A DNA stretch of 28,722 nucleotides from positions 1 through 28,722 of the IMG/VR virus record IMGVR_UViG_3300042907_000507. The stretch is one strand, 5' to 3'. The first letter of the stretch is position 1. Each line of letters starts with the position of its first letter. This DNA comes from a virus. The translations under genes and the position numbers were made by a program. Shown here in pieces: positions 13,284-21,272 of the stretch. Under the pieces are notes generated by a model. That model saw only the letters and a list, made by a program, of their open reading frames with translations. It was not told the origin of the DNA and searched no databases.

Positions 13284-15292
13284 CTCAGTATCTTATTGCT
13301 CTTTAGTTCAATTCCTGCGTTCTGTTTGATAAGGCTGTTCACCGTTAACGTCTTGATGTAGCCGGGTATCACCCTGAGTGGGTCATCGTGCCGCCCAAAG
13401 GTAATCGGTTGACTTGTATTGGAGAGTATCGATTCAATCTCGCTCATGGTCAAAGGTCGCTCAAACTTGTACAAGTAAGCCCTTACGTCATCGATGTTGA
13501 CGGGTTGAAGTTCAGGCTCGTCAGGGTTGCCTGGGTTAAGAGGAACGCCACTACCTTCGAAGTAAGAATAAACACCATCGAATGATGGGTAGATTGTAAT
13601 TGGGTGAGTTGTACCAAAATCATTCTGAACACTAGCAAACATATCCGTCTTAATGATATCGCCAGCGTTACAAACAAAGGATGCAGTACAAGCAAACGGA
13701 GTGATGTCGTTGTAGTTATCTATCACGGCTGGTCCGACAACTTCTTCAATCATTACATCATCGCTATTGTACCTCTGAATGATTGCCTTTAATGTACAAG
13801 TTCCCACCGGAGCATCAAACTCTGGTCCTTTAAGAAGGTTCAGAACGAAGCTGTATATTCCAACATAAGGAACAACATATTGAGTAGACAAGAAGTGATT
13901 CCCTGCATCTACAATCTCATCATTATATTGGATATAGAATCCATTAAACCCAAGGAAAGTTGTTCCTGCTGTATTTGTATCGAAGAACTGAACAGTAGGA
14001 AGTTCGTCAAGTACACGGGATTCGAATACTGTCGTAGCAGGGTCAAATGGATTAGTCAGGAAGCTATAAAGCGAGTTAGGATATCCACTTATCCAATTAT
14101 TTGAAACAAATATATTCCGAAGGCTTCCGTTGTATACATCTTGCCCAATAGAATAAGGGTCGAACTGATTAGCCCTATATTGAGCAGGAGCGGAAGCGTA
14201 CCAATAGGAATCAACTATGACAGGGTTTAATTTATAATCTTCAGAATTGAATCTAAAGATGTCTTCAATCACGTTGGTATCGAATACAACCTCGCTACTC
14301 TTTAGATCTAAAATTGTCGAAGTATTACACTCACCTGAGAATCCAAACTTTTCATCTCTAAAACCTCTGAACGGTGTCTGAGTAAAAGTGCAAGCGGTAT
14401 TCCCACCATCACAAGCCTCTTTCTCTAGCATCGGCTCACTACCGAAGTTAACAGCCTGATAGAGTCTTGACCGGTCAAAGGTTAGGTCTATGCTCGGTTG
14501 GTCATAAAGATTAGCACTCGCTCCTGATTGGAAGTAGTATGTTGCTAATTCGATTCTTAACAAAGGTCTGCCGTTGGATTGCTTCTCAAATGAAAGCCCA
14601 AGGTTTAGCTTCTTCTTTAATGCAATGTATAGCGTTTCAAATGAAATAACTGTTTCTGAAGCAGACCTATTCTTAATTGCATCACCATTGGTGAGCAGTA
14701 GAAAGGAGGGGTCTGATGTTGAGAACGAAAAGTAAAAGAGAGAACTTTCGAAGTCTATCAAGTTATCACTCATGCAGCTTACTAAATGTTTGAAGGCATC
14801 GTAAACTGATACTCCTGTAATAAATTCGCCATCATACCCTCCAGTAGCAGGATTGAAGAACTGACCAATCAAAGGGGTCGGAGGGCTTACTGCAAGTTGA
14901 TTCTTAGTAAGACTAGCCGACATTGAGAACGGAATGCCTTTGTTGTTGTTTATCTTGGTGCTGAATGATTCATCGTAGACCTTAGTCTTAACTTGGCATT
15001 TATCTAAATCGAAGTTGCACTCTGATAGGATGATATACCCGTCAACTAACTTCTTCCATGCTCCAGCACAAACGTACTCAACACGAACATCAATAAGGTT
15101 ACAGAATCCCGTTTGGTCAAGTTTGCCGAACAAGTAGCCATAGACACCTCCATCGAAGATAAGGTCATTGTCAAACGACACTATCCGTGCGTTGATTTCT
15201 ACGTTCTCATTGATAGCAAAACCGAACTCATCAGCGTTCAATGGCTGCCCTCTATCCGCTCCGTCAATTATGAATCTTATGTCTACTGCCAT
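13280..15292 (-). CDS. Large minor tail protein, tail hub/tip candidate (670 aa)
   Basis: It follows the tape measure with a 10-nt overlap and precedes another tail protein with ATGA, the usual place of distal tail or hub proteins. The N-terminus has the strand-rich pattern of tail tip proteins (R-F-I-I-D-G-A-D-R-G-Q-P-L, N-A-R-I-V-S-F-D-N-D-L, L-V-D-G-Y-I-I-L-S-E-C-N). The middle has a beta-rich region with aromatic stretches. The end carries a helical hook (LTMSEIESILSNTSQPITFGRHD) and K-T-L-T-V-N-S-L. There is no peptidase or glycosidase motif I can identify. A structural tail tip role is inferred from synteny and size. Confidence 0.6.
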   Translation of the reverse strand: MAVDIRFIIDGADRGQPLNADEFGFAINENVEINARIVSFDNDLIFDGGVYGYLFGKLDQTGFCNLIDVRVEYVCAGAWKKLVDGYIILSECNFDLDKCQVKTKVYDESFSTKINNNKGIPFSMSASLTKNQLAVSPPTPLIGQFFNPATGGYDGEFITGVSVYDAFKHLVSCMSDNLIDFESSLFYFSFSTSDPSFLLLTNGDAIKNRSASETVISFETLYIALKKKLNLGLSFEKQSNGRPLLRIELATYYFQSGASANLYDQPSIDLTFDRSRLYQAVNFGSEPMLEKEACDGGNTACTFTQTPFRGFRDEKFGFSGECNTSTILDLKSSEVVFDTNVIEDIFRFNSEDYKLNPVIVDSYWYASAPAQYRANQFDPYSIGQDVYNGSLRNIFVSNNWISGYPNSLYSFLTNPFDPATTVFESRVLDELPTVQFFDTNTAGTTFLGFNGFYIQYNDEIVDAGNHFLSTQYVVPYVGIYSFVLNLLKGPEFDAPVGTCTLKAIIQRYNSDDVMIEEVVGPAVIDNYNDITPFACTASFVCNAGDIIKTDMFASVQNDFGTTHPITIYPSFDGVYSYFEGSGVPLNPGNPDEPELQPVNIDDVRAYLYKFERPLTMSEIESILSNTSQPITFGRHDDPLRVIPGYIKTLTVNSLIKQNAGIELKSNKILR

Positions 15293-17988
15293 TGGTATCT
15301 TGAATCTTTAGAGTTTACATTGATAACCATAGGACGTTTCTTTAGGTTCTTGTTGATGCTTCTCAATTCACTCTCCATGCTCCGGCTGTCTAACTTAGCG
15401 TTAACCGTTACACCATCGCTGCGGCGTTTATCTTGCATCATGTAGGACATAACAGCAGGACGAACATAACGCTCGTCAATCAGCTTCTTAAAGGCAGCAG
15501 ATGAAGTATTCATAGCGTTGAGTTCTTGGCGGTGCTTGACAGACTGCCCACGGTTGACGATGTACTCATCACGTTCCGCTTCTATCATAGTACCTCCTTG
15601 GCTATGTCGTTGACCGCCTACTACACCGCCTCGCTCGAACTTAGGAATCGGCTTGGCTGCAATAACTGCAATCTGAGCAGCACCAGCTATAGCCATGATA
15701 ATCTTTAGTGGGATTGTCTTAGCTGCCGCTACGGCTGCTGCACTACCTATGATGGCGTTGAATAGAGCAAGTGCCTTGTCCTGCTTCGCTTGTCTTGTCT
15801 TCTCAGCAGCAATGACCATGGCTGTTCTTTTAGCTAATGCAGTCCTTTGTCGTTCCTTCTGACGTTCTGTTTCTGTCGAATCATTAATAGCCTTTAACTC
15901 AGCATCACTACTGGCGGTTATGTCAGCTATCCTGTTTTCGCTTTGTTGTTTACTAAGTTCGTTTAATGAAGAAAATGCAGAACTAACAGCTTCGGCATAT
16001 TGAAATATAATTTCAATTCGTTTCTGAAACTCTTCCTTTTGTTTAGCAGTAATATCCTCCTCCTCTTTCTTTTCGTCATCAGCTTGCTTCTTCTTAACCT
16101 TTTTTCGGTATTCTATCAACTTAGCTGCGTTAGATTGGCTCTCGTTAATGTTCTTAAGCTCGTCCTCAACAATACCATCGTCAATAGCTTTGATGCCATC
16201 AGCGTAGTCCTGTTGGGCTTTAATTTGCTTTTGTTTAATGTCTTCGGTTAGCGTAACTATATCCTCTCCTGCTTTTTTACGGGTAAAGAACTCAAGTTTT
16301 AATCCTGCTGTTGTTTCTGCAAGTTCTGCCTCTAGGACAGACTTCTTAGCTGCCACCGAGTCTTTGTCTACTTGAAGTCTGTTGCTTGCGTATAACTTAT
16401 CAATGGCTGCTACCCTAGCAGCAGAGGCAAGGGCTATCTCTTCTGCTGACTTTGTTTTGTCTTTTATGTTTTTAAGTCGCTCCTGTTCTGCTTTCTTTTT
16501 TTCGTTAGTTTCTTCTTGGTCAATAATAGCAATGTCTGTTTGTAGCTTTTTAGTTGCTACATTTTTATAATCAACAAACCCTTGTTCTAGTGCTATCTTC
16601 CTACTGTTTACTTCGTTGTAGTTTTTAAGGTCTTGTTCAAGTCTGCCCTTTGATATATTAACAAAAGATTTATTTCTTTGATTTGAATCTTTATCATACT
16701 GCTCTTGATTCTCGCTTAACCTCTTACGTGACTCACTTACAATTTTAGCAAGTTCCTTTTCTTTTTGTACAATATCTGAATACTCAATAATCCTTTGACC
16801 GTTAGCTTTGAGTGCCTCTTCGTTTGCCTCTCTTGTTACTTTAGCACGATCCGCTGTTGATTGTGTTATCTTACCCTGTGATACCAATAGTCTTTCGTTA
16901 GATTCTACTAACTCACGATTCAATGCCGCAACATCTCCCTTTAATCCAATTATAGAAGCATCAGCATCATCAAGCGATGCCTTAAAACTAGCAGCAGCTT
17001 GTTTACTATCCTCCCATGCCTTATACAACGCCACCAATCCAATAACCAACAGACCTATTCCCGTTCCTGCAATAGCTAACTTTAGCAAGTTTAGACTCTT
17101 GACCGTTGTCAAGGTAGCAACGGCAGCACCTTCTTCAGCACCAGCCAATACCTCGGTGGCGGTAGCAGCTGCATAGGTAGTGACTACCTTCTCCTTCATG
17201 AAGATATTCTGAAACGCTATCTTAGTCGCACCTTGTCCGGTGATTAAGTTAGCCGCCTCTTGTAATCCTGTGAGTAACGCTATCGCTCCCTGAGTTTGAG
17301 AGATTACCTTCTGTAAGTCTTTGTTCTCTTCACCGAATATAGCAATAGCACCTTGAGCGATTGAGAAGCCAGCAGCCAGCCCTTTGATTGCACCAACTGC
17401 CGCATCGAACTTAAACGTATCGGAAGCAAGCACCCGAACACGCTCGTTAGTGTCACCTATTTGGTCTTCTAACCGTGCCGCTTGGAATGCCGTCTCTTGA
17501 AATGCCTTGCTGTTTTCTTGACCCTGTGCTTCAAGGTTTGAGAGTTCAGCCTTTAGGTTCTTTAGTTGGGTCTTTAAACTCAACGCCGCCTTCTCTACCT
17601 TGCCCGTCTCGTTGCCGTAGACCGTTGTTCCTTTGGTTAGTTTATCAAGTTCCGCTCGTAGCTTGGCTGCGTCTTCAATGTTCTTCTTGTACGCCGCCGA
17701 CTGCTTCTGCCCTGCACTAAGTAACTTAATCTCTTCATCGTATAGCTTCTTGATGCCAGCCTTCAACGAATCGATACTCTTAACCTGACTATCGATAGCA
17801 GCCTTTACCTGACCGCTACTGAACGCCGCCGCAGCAGACTTACCAGCATCCTTAAATGAATCAGATGCCTTCTTCCCTGCTTCTGCTGCCTTATCACCAA
17901 TGACGGCTATATCTTTAGTGGCTTGCTTGACAGAAGCGTCTAACGAGTCGCTATCGGCGGTGAAGGTTACGAGTATATTAGCTGCCAC
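15283..17988 (-). CDS. Tail tape measure protein (901 aa)
   Basis: This is the longest gene of the window, long and mostly helical. Residues 1-200 contain Ala/Lys-rich coiled coil (KQATKDIAVIGDKAAEAGKK). A hydrophobic segment follows at about 299-322 (LLKLAIAGTGIGLLVIGLVALY). Long charged coiled coil runs through about 340-710. A second hydrophobic stretch (AIIGSAAAVAAAKTIPLKII) leads to the typical C-terminal tape-measure motif K-F-E-R-G-G-V-V-G-G, H-S-Q-G-G-T, E-R-D-E-Y-I-V-N-R-G. The protein sets tail length and is expected to be ejected with DNA. The start codon is GTG, overlapping the preceding gene by 11 nt. Confidence 0.9.
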   Translation of the reverse strand: MAANILVTFTADSDSLDASVKQATKDIAVIGDKAAEAGKKASDSFKDAGKSAAAAFSSGQVKAAIDSQVKSIDSLKAGIKKLYDEEIKLLSAGQKQSAAYKKNIEDAAKLRAELDKLTKGTTVYGNETGKVEKAALSLKTQLKNLKAELSNLEAQGQENSKAFQETAFQAARLEDQIGDTNERVRVLASDTFKFDAAVGAIKGLAAGFSIAQGAIAIFGEENKDLQKVISQTQGAIALLTGLQEAANLITGQGATKIAFQNIFMKEKVVTTYAAATATEVLAGAEEGAAVATLTTVKSLNLLKLAIAGTGIGLLVIGLVALYKAWEDSKQAAASFKASLDDADASIIGLKGDVAALNRELVESNERLLVSQGKITQSTADRAKVTREANEEALKANGQRIIEYSDIVQKEKELAKIVSESRKRLSENQEQYDKDSNQRNKSFVNISKGRLEQDLKNYNEVNSRKIALEQGFVDYKNVATKKLQTDIAIIDQEETNEKKKAEQERLKNIKDKTKSAEEIALASAARVAAIDKLYASNRLQVDKDSVAAKKSVLEAELAETTAGLKLEFFTRKKAGEDIVTLTEDIKQKQIKAQQDYADGIKAIDDGIVEDELKNINESQSNAAKLIEYRKKVKKKQADDEKKEEEDITAKQKEEFQKRIEIIFQYAEAVSSAFSSLNELSKQQSENRIADITASSDAELKAINDSTETERQKERQRTALAKRTAMVIAAEKTRQAKQDKALALFNAIIGSAAAVAAAKTIPLKIIMAIAGAAQIAVIAAKPIPKFERGGVVGGQRHSQGGTMIEAERDEYIVNRGQSVKHRQELNAMNTSSAAFKKLIDERYVRPAVMSYMMQDKRRSDGVTVNAKLDSRSMESELRSINKNLKKRPMVINVNSKDSRYQWQ

Positions 17989-18202
17989 GGTTTAGAGTTT
18001 TAATGAACGATTCAAATTTAAGGATAAATACCTCAACATCATTACGCATCATCTGATTGTATGCCAGTACATCACCGTCACACATCGCCATGACTTGCTC
18101 CTTTAGTCTCTCTTGGGCTTTGTTCGCCCTGTATCTCGGTGAGTATCCAGCAGGGTTAGTGCCGCTATAAGTTTGCGCTGCTGGTGTACGTTGTGTTCCC
18201 AT
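17978..18202 (-). CDS. Small protein before tape measure; possible gpT-like chaperone part (74 aa)
   Basis: The frame opens at ATG 18200-18202 inside the 212-aa gene and overlaps it by 100 nt; it lies in the -1 frame relative to that gene. The sequence has a Pro/Tyr-rich start (TPAAQTYSGTNPAGYSPRYR), then a helix (QERLKEQVMAMCDGDVLAYN). In lambda-like phages the chaperone gpG is extended by a -1 frameshift into gpGT in just this place before the tape measure. No classical X-XXY-YYZ slip site is seen, so independent initiation at its ATG is as likely as frameshifting. Confidence 0.55.
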   Translation of the reverse strand: MGTQRTPAAQTYSGTNPAGYSPRYRANKAQERLKEQVMAMCDGDVLAYNQMMRNDVEVFILKFESFIKTLNRGS

Positions 18203-18741
18203 AGCGTCTGAAAGTCTTCTGCTGACATAGACATTAAGGGAGTCAGCGGCTCGATACCCAAGCGAGTAAAAAAATCATGCGACCCCTCCTTGCACATCGC
18301 TTCGAACACTTCAAGTTTCTCCTTATGGATATCGGGGTTGATGATATACGGGTCTTCATCGTCACGCAGAACCCAAGTAGCAGCTATGTTAAGAAGCAAG
18401 TCACGATGTATAACCGTGTCCTGCCGTTCTCTTATGATGTGGATATAGGTAGCTATCAAGGCTGCGTTCTTCGGGTTACCTAACCCTGCGCTGAGTGCCT
18501 TCTCCATCTCGGTGAGTATGGATTCCATCTCACTACCCGATAGTCCACTACTCAACCGTTCAAGTAATGCCATCGACATACTGAATCGTTCAAGTGGCAT
18601 ATTGACTTCCTTTGGGAATCGTAGGTAGTTATGACCTTCGTGCGTGAATACCTTCACTAGGTTTAGCGTTGCCTGTTTGGCTTCCCACTTATTGAATAGA
18701 TGCCACCACTTGCGAGGCATTAATCTTCTGAATAACTTCAT
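18103..18741 (-). CDS. Putative tail assembly chaperone (gpG-like) (212 aa)
   Basis: The gene sits two positions before the tape measure. It is mainly helical (FSMSMALLERLSSGLSGSEMESILTEMEKAL; KLEVFEAMCKEGSHDFFTRLGIEPLTP). The last 100 nt overlap a -1 frame gene, as in gpG/gpGT pairs. No motif proves the role. The start ATG at 18741 overlaps the preceding gene by 53 nt; an internal ATG at 18720 (MPRKWW) would shorten the overlap to 32 nt and is equally possible. Its context, position and the overlap are the main evidence. Confidence 0.55.
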   Translation of the reverse strand: MKLFRRLMPRKWWHLFNKWEAKQATLNLVKVFTHEGHNYLRFPKEVNMPLERFSMSMALLERLSSGLSGSEMESILTEMEKALSAGLGNPKNAALIATYIHIIRERQDTVIHRDLLLNIAATWVLRDDEDPYIINPDIHKEKLEVFEAMCKEGSHDFFTRLGIEPLTPLMSMSAEDFQTLWEHNVHQQRKLIAALTLLDTHRDTGRTKPKRD

Positions 18742-18958
18742 CTAGCGTATTTAAGCAATATATCTTTTCTTGTGATTTAGTCTTTATCATCGTCCTATTC
18801 TCGTCCACCACCTCAACAACCATTTCAATATTGGCGATGCTGATAAGTATCTTGCAGTAGCCTGCCTCAACGGCACTAAGTTCACGAAGTTCTTCATCTT
18901 CGATTGTGCCGTCATATTGCATCAGCACCGATTTGACAACGATGAAGCTGCTCACCAT
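18689..18958 (-). CDS. Small hypothetical protein in tail module (89 aa)
   Basis: The ATG (18956-18958) overlaps the upstream TGA by 7 nt; a GTG three bases later would give a GTGA junction. The protein is acidic in the middle (YDGTIEDEELRELSAVEAG) with a beta-rich strand pair (CKILISIANIEMVVEVVDEN) and a short helical end. I do not recognise a family. Its place between the Cys-rich gene and the putative chaperone suggests a role in tail assembly. Confidence 0.65.
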   Translation of the reverse strand: MVSSFIVVKSVLMQYDGTIEDEELRELSAVEAGYCKILISIANIEMVVEVVDENRTMIKTKSQEKIYCLNTLDEVIQKINASQVVASIQ

Positions 18959-19158
18959 TTACCGATTGGGCATTGTGCATCTTCTACTCTTGTCTTCGCT
19001 GGCAGGAAGCATCCACAGTCTTTGCATAGGTTAAGCCTCTTGTCTTTTAGATTGCAAGTAGAACAGATTTCCGTTCTCGGTTTACTCCTTGCCCGTGCAT
19101 CTCTGTTGCTAGTGAGATAGTACCACCATCCTTCTATGATTGCTAATAGTGTCTTCAT
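18952..19158 (-). CDS. Zinc-ribbon-like small protein (68 aa)
   Basis: The C-terminal half has the pattern R-T-E-I-C-S-T-C, then L-C-K-D-C-G-C-F-L-P-A-K-T-R and Q-C-P-I-G-K-W, with C-x2-C and C-x2-C-x-C pairs as in a treble-clef or zinc-ribbon fold. The N-terminal part has a tryptophan-rich amphipathic helix (EGWWYYLTSNRDARAR). Small proteins ending C-P-x-G-K-W are common in Bacteroidota phages. The function is not known; a metal-stabilised structural or assembly protein is likely. The start overlaps the upstream stop (TAATG). Confidence 0.75.
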   Translation of the reverse strand: MKTLLAIIEGWWYYLTSNRDARARSKPRTEICSTCNLKDKRLNLCKDCGCFLPAKTRVEDAQCPIGKW

Positions 19159-19502
19159 TAGTCCGTGAGTGTTATGATAGCAGGCTCGGTGTCTGACTGC
19201 ACGATAGAGAAGCTGATACAGGTGTATGCCACCTCGTCAACTGTAATCGTCTCATGCGCTCCGTTAACACCTCCAAGAGTGACGAATAGAGTATAGCCTT
19301 GTAGTGCATCGACTACGATACCTTCAACGGTTATGATACCTTCAGCATCGGACGTTGCAGGAAACGTCTGTACTCGCCCCGTTGCGTTGTGCTGAAGACA
19401 GACAAGGAACGAGGTGTCAGGTGTGACGGTCCAGAAGGTAAGCCCCGAAGCGCAGGACTCAATGTAAGTGCCTGCATTGTAACATAGTGAACATACGCTC
19501 AT
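19158..19502 (-). CDS. Cys-rich small beta protein after terminase (114 aa)
   Basis: The start ATG (19500-19502) overlaps the terL TGA as ATGA; longer starts lie inside terL and were not used. The N-terminus M-S-V-C-S-L-C-Y and then I-E-S-C give a small Cys cluster; the rest is beta-rich (SFLVCLQHNATGRVQTFPATSD, GYTLFVTLGG). Small proteins with C-x2-C-Y at the N-terminus and a beta body are typical of Bacteroidota phages near tail genes. It may be a virion or tail structural protein, with no catalytic motif. Confidence 0.65.
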   Translation of the reverse strand: MSVCSLCYNAGTYIESCASGLTFWTVTPDTSFLVCLQHNATGRVQTFPATSDAEGIITVEGIVVDALQGYTLFVTLGGVNGAHETITVDEVAYTCISFSIVQSDTEPAIITLTD

Positions 19503-20817
19503 AAGTGTCTCTTTAGAATTGCGTTGACAAAGTAACGGAAACAGTCGAGAAAATCGGCACGTTCCGCTAAGTTCTTTCTGTTGGATTTCATGATTCCCCC
19601 GTCTGAGTTGCATTGTACCTGCTTCGCATCGTAGACAAATCCCTTACACTTGACTGAGTTAACCTTGATGTCTAGCTTTCTTAGTGCGTTGTTGCAATCG
19701 ATACGGCTATTAAAGTGGGTAGGGTTCGCTGGAATGATTATCTGACTATCTCCTAGCTTCAACCGTCTCTTGATCTGCGTGTATGCTGAACTATTATCCC
19801 TCTGTTGGATGCTCCTACCGTTACCCATAGCATCACCCGTTATCCTCAGCAGCCCTATCGGGATGCCGTAAGACTCCACATGATCACAGAACGAGTCAAC
19901 GCTTCCCTTCTCTATCTTGATCTCGTCTACCACCACGCAGCCCCTCGCCGTCTGTTGGATGACGAGTGCGCATAATGGGTTGATGTTAAAATCGACTGAG
20001 ATAAACACAGGGATATGAGGATTGATGGCAAGGCTGTCATCTATGTGGTCGTTGTCATTCCATGCGTGCAGGAACGGGTTGGTGATATCGTCCATCACAT
20101 CCCAGTCACCCTCTACGAATCGCTGATACTGGATAGGTGGCAGTTCCTTCAATGACTCTAGGTACTCTTGACTGATATACGGGTTATCGGTGATGCGTGA
20201 GTTGATGTACTCCCATCGCTCCGGAAGCGTTCCCGTTCTCCATCGTTCATAGATAACAGACTTCACCCAGTTGTTAGCCGGGTTACAAGTGGCGAGACAA
20301 ACGATAGGAGGATTGCCGACCGCCTTGTTCCAGCTTCCTATCCTTTCCTGCACCTTGTAGAAGGTAGCCTCTTGAAGTTCGTTCACTTCGTCAAGCCCTG
20401 CACCGTTTACCTCAAGACCTCTGAACCTGTTCAAGTCCTTATCGTCATCAAATGATTCAGCCATGAAGATTAACTCACTACCGTTGATGAAGTGAACCAC
20501 GTTAGTATCCAAGTTCCATTTCTTAACGTACTTCTGCATTCCGTCATTAAGGATAGAAGAGAACGATGGGAAGGTTGTTCTTTTTAAATCAGGTAATGTC
20601 TTACGGATGATTACCCACCGTGAGCGAGGATAGAGTAGACAAAGCGAACAAAGTGTGAGTAGCAACCAATAGGTCTTGCCACCACGTTATTATTTCCCCC
20701 TCACATTTCTATGAGGGGCAGCCATCGTATAGCACCACCGAATACAATAACTCGCTTGTATCCGTTGATTGCCATATCGTAGGCTGTCGTTTGTCTTTTA
20801 GTTAGCTTGAAGCCCAT
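19499..20817 (-). CDS. terL: Large terminase ATPase/nuclease, gene split in its P-loop by a 41-nt insertion
   Basis: TerL packages phage DNA: an ATPase drives it and a nuclease cuts it. The start ATG (20815-20817) shares a base with the terS TAA. The first 31 codons end F-G-G-A-I-R. In another frame, after a 41-nt insert, the sequence continues G-G-K-T-Y-W, giving the P-loop GGAIRGGKT if joined. Joined length is 425 aa, normal for the family. Joined numbering: Walker B G-L-D-E (D129, E130), coupling motif C-N-P-A-N-N (about 164-169), RNase H-type nuclease acids D262 (S-V-D-F-N) and D315 (T-G-D-A-M-G), and a late acid in A-D-F-L-D-C. Unjoined, the first frame stops at TGA 20701-20703 after 38 codons. 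Everything else looks intact, so the gene is probably functional. Confidence 0.85.
20685..20725 (-). other. 41-nt hairpin-bearing insertion in the terL P-loop (bypass candidate)
   Basis: The insert lies between direct repeats ACG, one ending at 20726, the second at 20685-20687. It holds a perfect 7-bp stem CCCCTCA / TGAGGGG (20712-20718 with 20697-20703) and an 8-nt loop. Upstream frame: CGA, then 7 sense codons and TGA. Downstream frame: two TAA stops directly before CGT. Only a jump from CGA to CGT restores the P-loop; both codons are read by the inosine-containing tRNA-Arg (ICG). This layout resembles the coding gap in T4 gene 60 (take-off, hairpin, matched landing). Not demonstrated. Confidence 0.7.
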
Positions 20818-21260
20818 TACTCTTTATCTCCCTCCGTTCTAATTATTATTAATGGTTCGGTGGTGGTTATGTTGGTATCTCCAAGGTTAGCCCATAACGC
20901 TCTCTGACGGTTAGCAAGCCAATGTTTAGCGGCCGCCGTATCAGATGGTAGTTCTTTCTTCAAGTCTACCACATCACCATCCCTTGTTAATGCCTGCTCA
21001 ACTACCGTTACACCAATCGCTCGGTTATACATCGCCTTCGCTACTTTGCCGTCTGCTTCTTCTTTTCCCCGTGTTAATGACTTAAAAAAATCTGGGTAGT
21101 CTTTTTTCCAAGCGTTAAATGTTGGCTCACTAACTCCTATGATGTTGCACATTTGAACATCAGTAAGTCCAAGTAGTGCCATTTCGAACACTTGCTCGTT
21201 GAACGCTTCCTTGTACACAATCGGTCTTCCACGTTCTCTTTTATCGTTGTCCTCTGCCAT
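20817..21260 (-). CDS. terS: Terminase small subunit (147 aa)
   Basis: Starting ATG 21258-21260 follows a TAACTTTG box by only 4 nt. The N-terminal part (GRPIVYKEAFNEQVFEMALLG) leads to a helix-turn-helix at about residues 33-55 (TDVQMCNIIGVSEPTFNAWKKDYPDFF), as in Terminase_2-type small subunits, which bind the packaging site. A helix follows (GKEEADGKVAKAMYNRAIG), then a region with D-T-A-A-A-K-H-W-L-A-N-R, common in this family. The stop overlaps the terL start as TAATG, giving translational coupling. Family assignment is by motif pattern and synteny. Confidence 0.85.
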   Translation of the reverse strand: MAEDNDKRERGRPIVYKEAFNEQVFEMALLGLTDVQMCNIIGVSEPTFNAWKKDYPDFFKSLTRGKEEADGKVAKAMYNRAIGVTVVEQALTRDGDVVDLKKELPSDTAAAKHWLANRQRALWANLGDTNITTTEPLIIIRTEGDKE

Positions 21261-21264
21261 GCTT

Positions 21265-21272
21265 CAAAGTTA
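21265..21272 (-). promoter_or_regulatory. Putative -7 box TAACTTTG, 4 nt before terS ATG
   Basis: Perfect TAnnTTTG match overlapping the end of the 58-aa gene, followed by AAGC and the terS ATG. A transcript starting 5-8 nt downstream of the box would be leaderless. No clear -33 TTG is visible. Confidence 0.45.

Noticed and set aside
20685-20725. Group I/II intron or intein in terL
   Set aside because: The insert is only 41 nt, has no intron core or splicing domain, and carries stops in both relevant frames.
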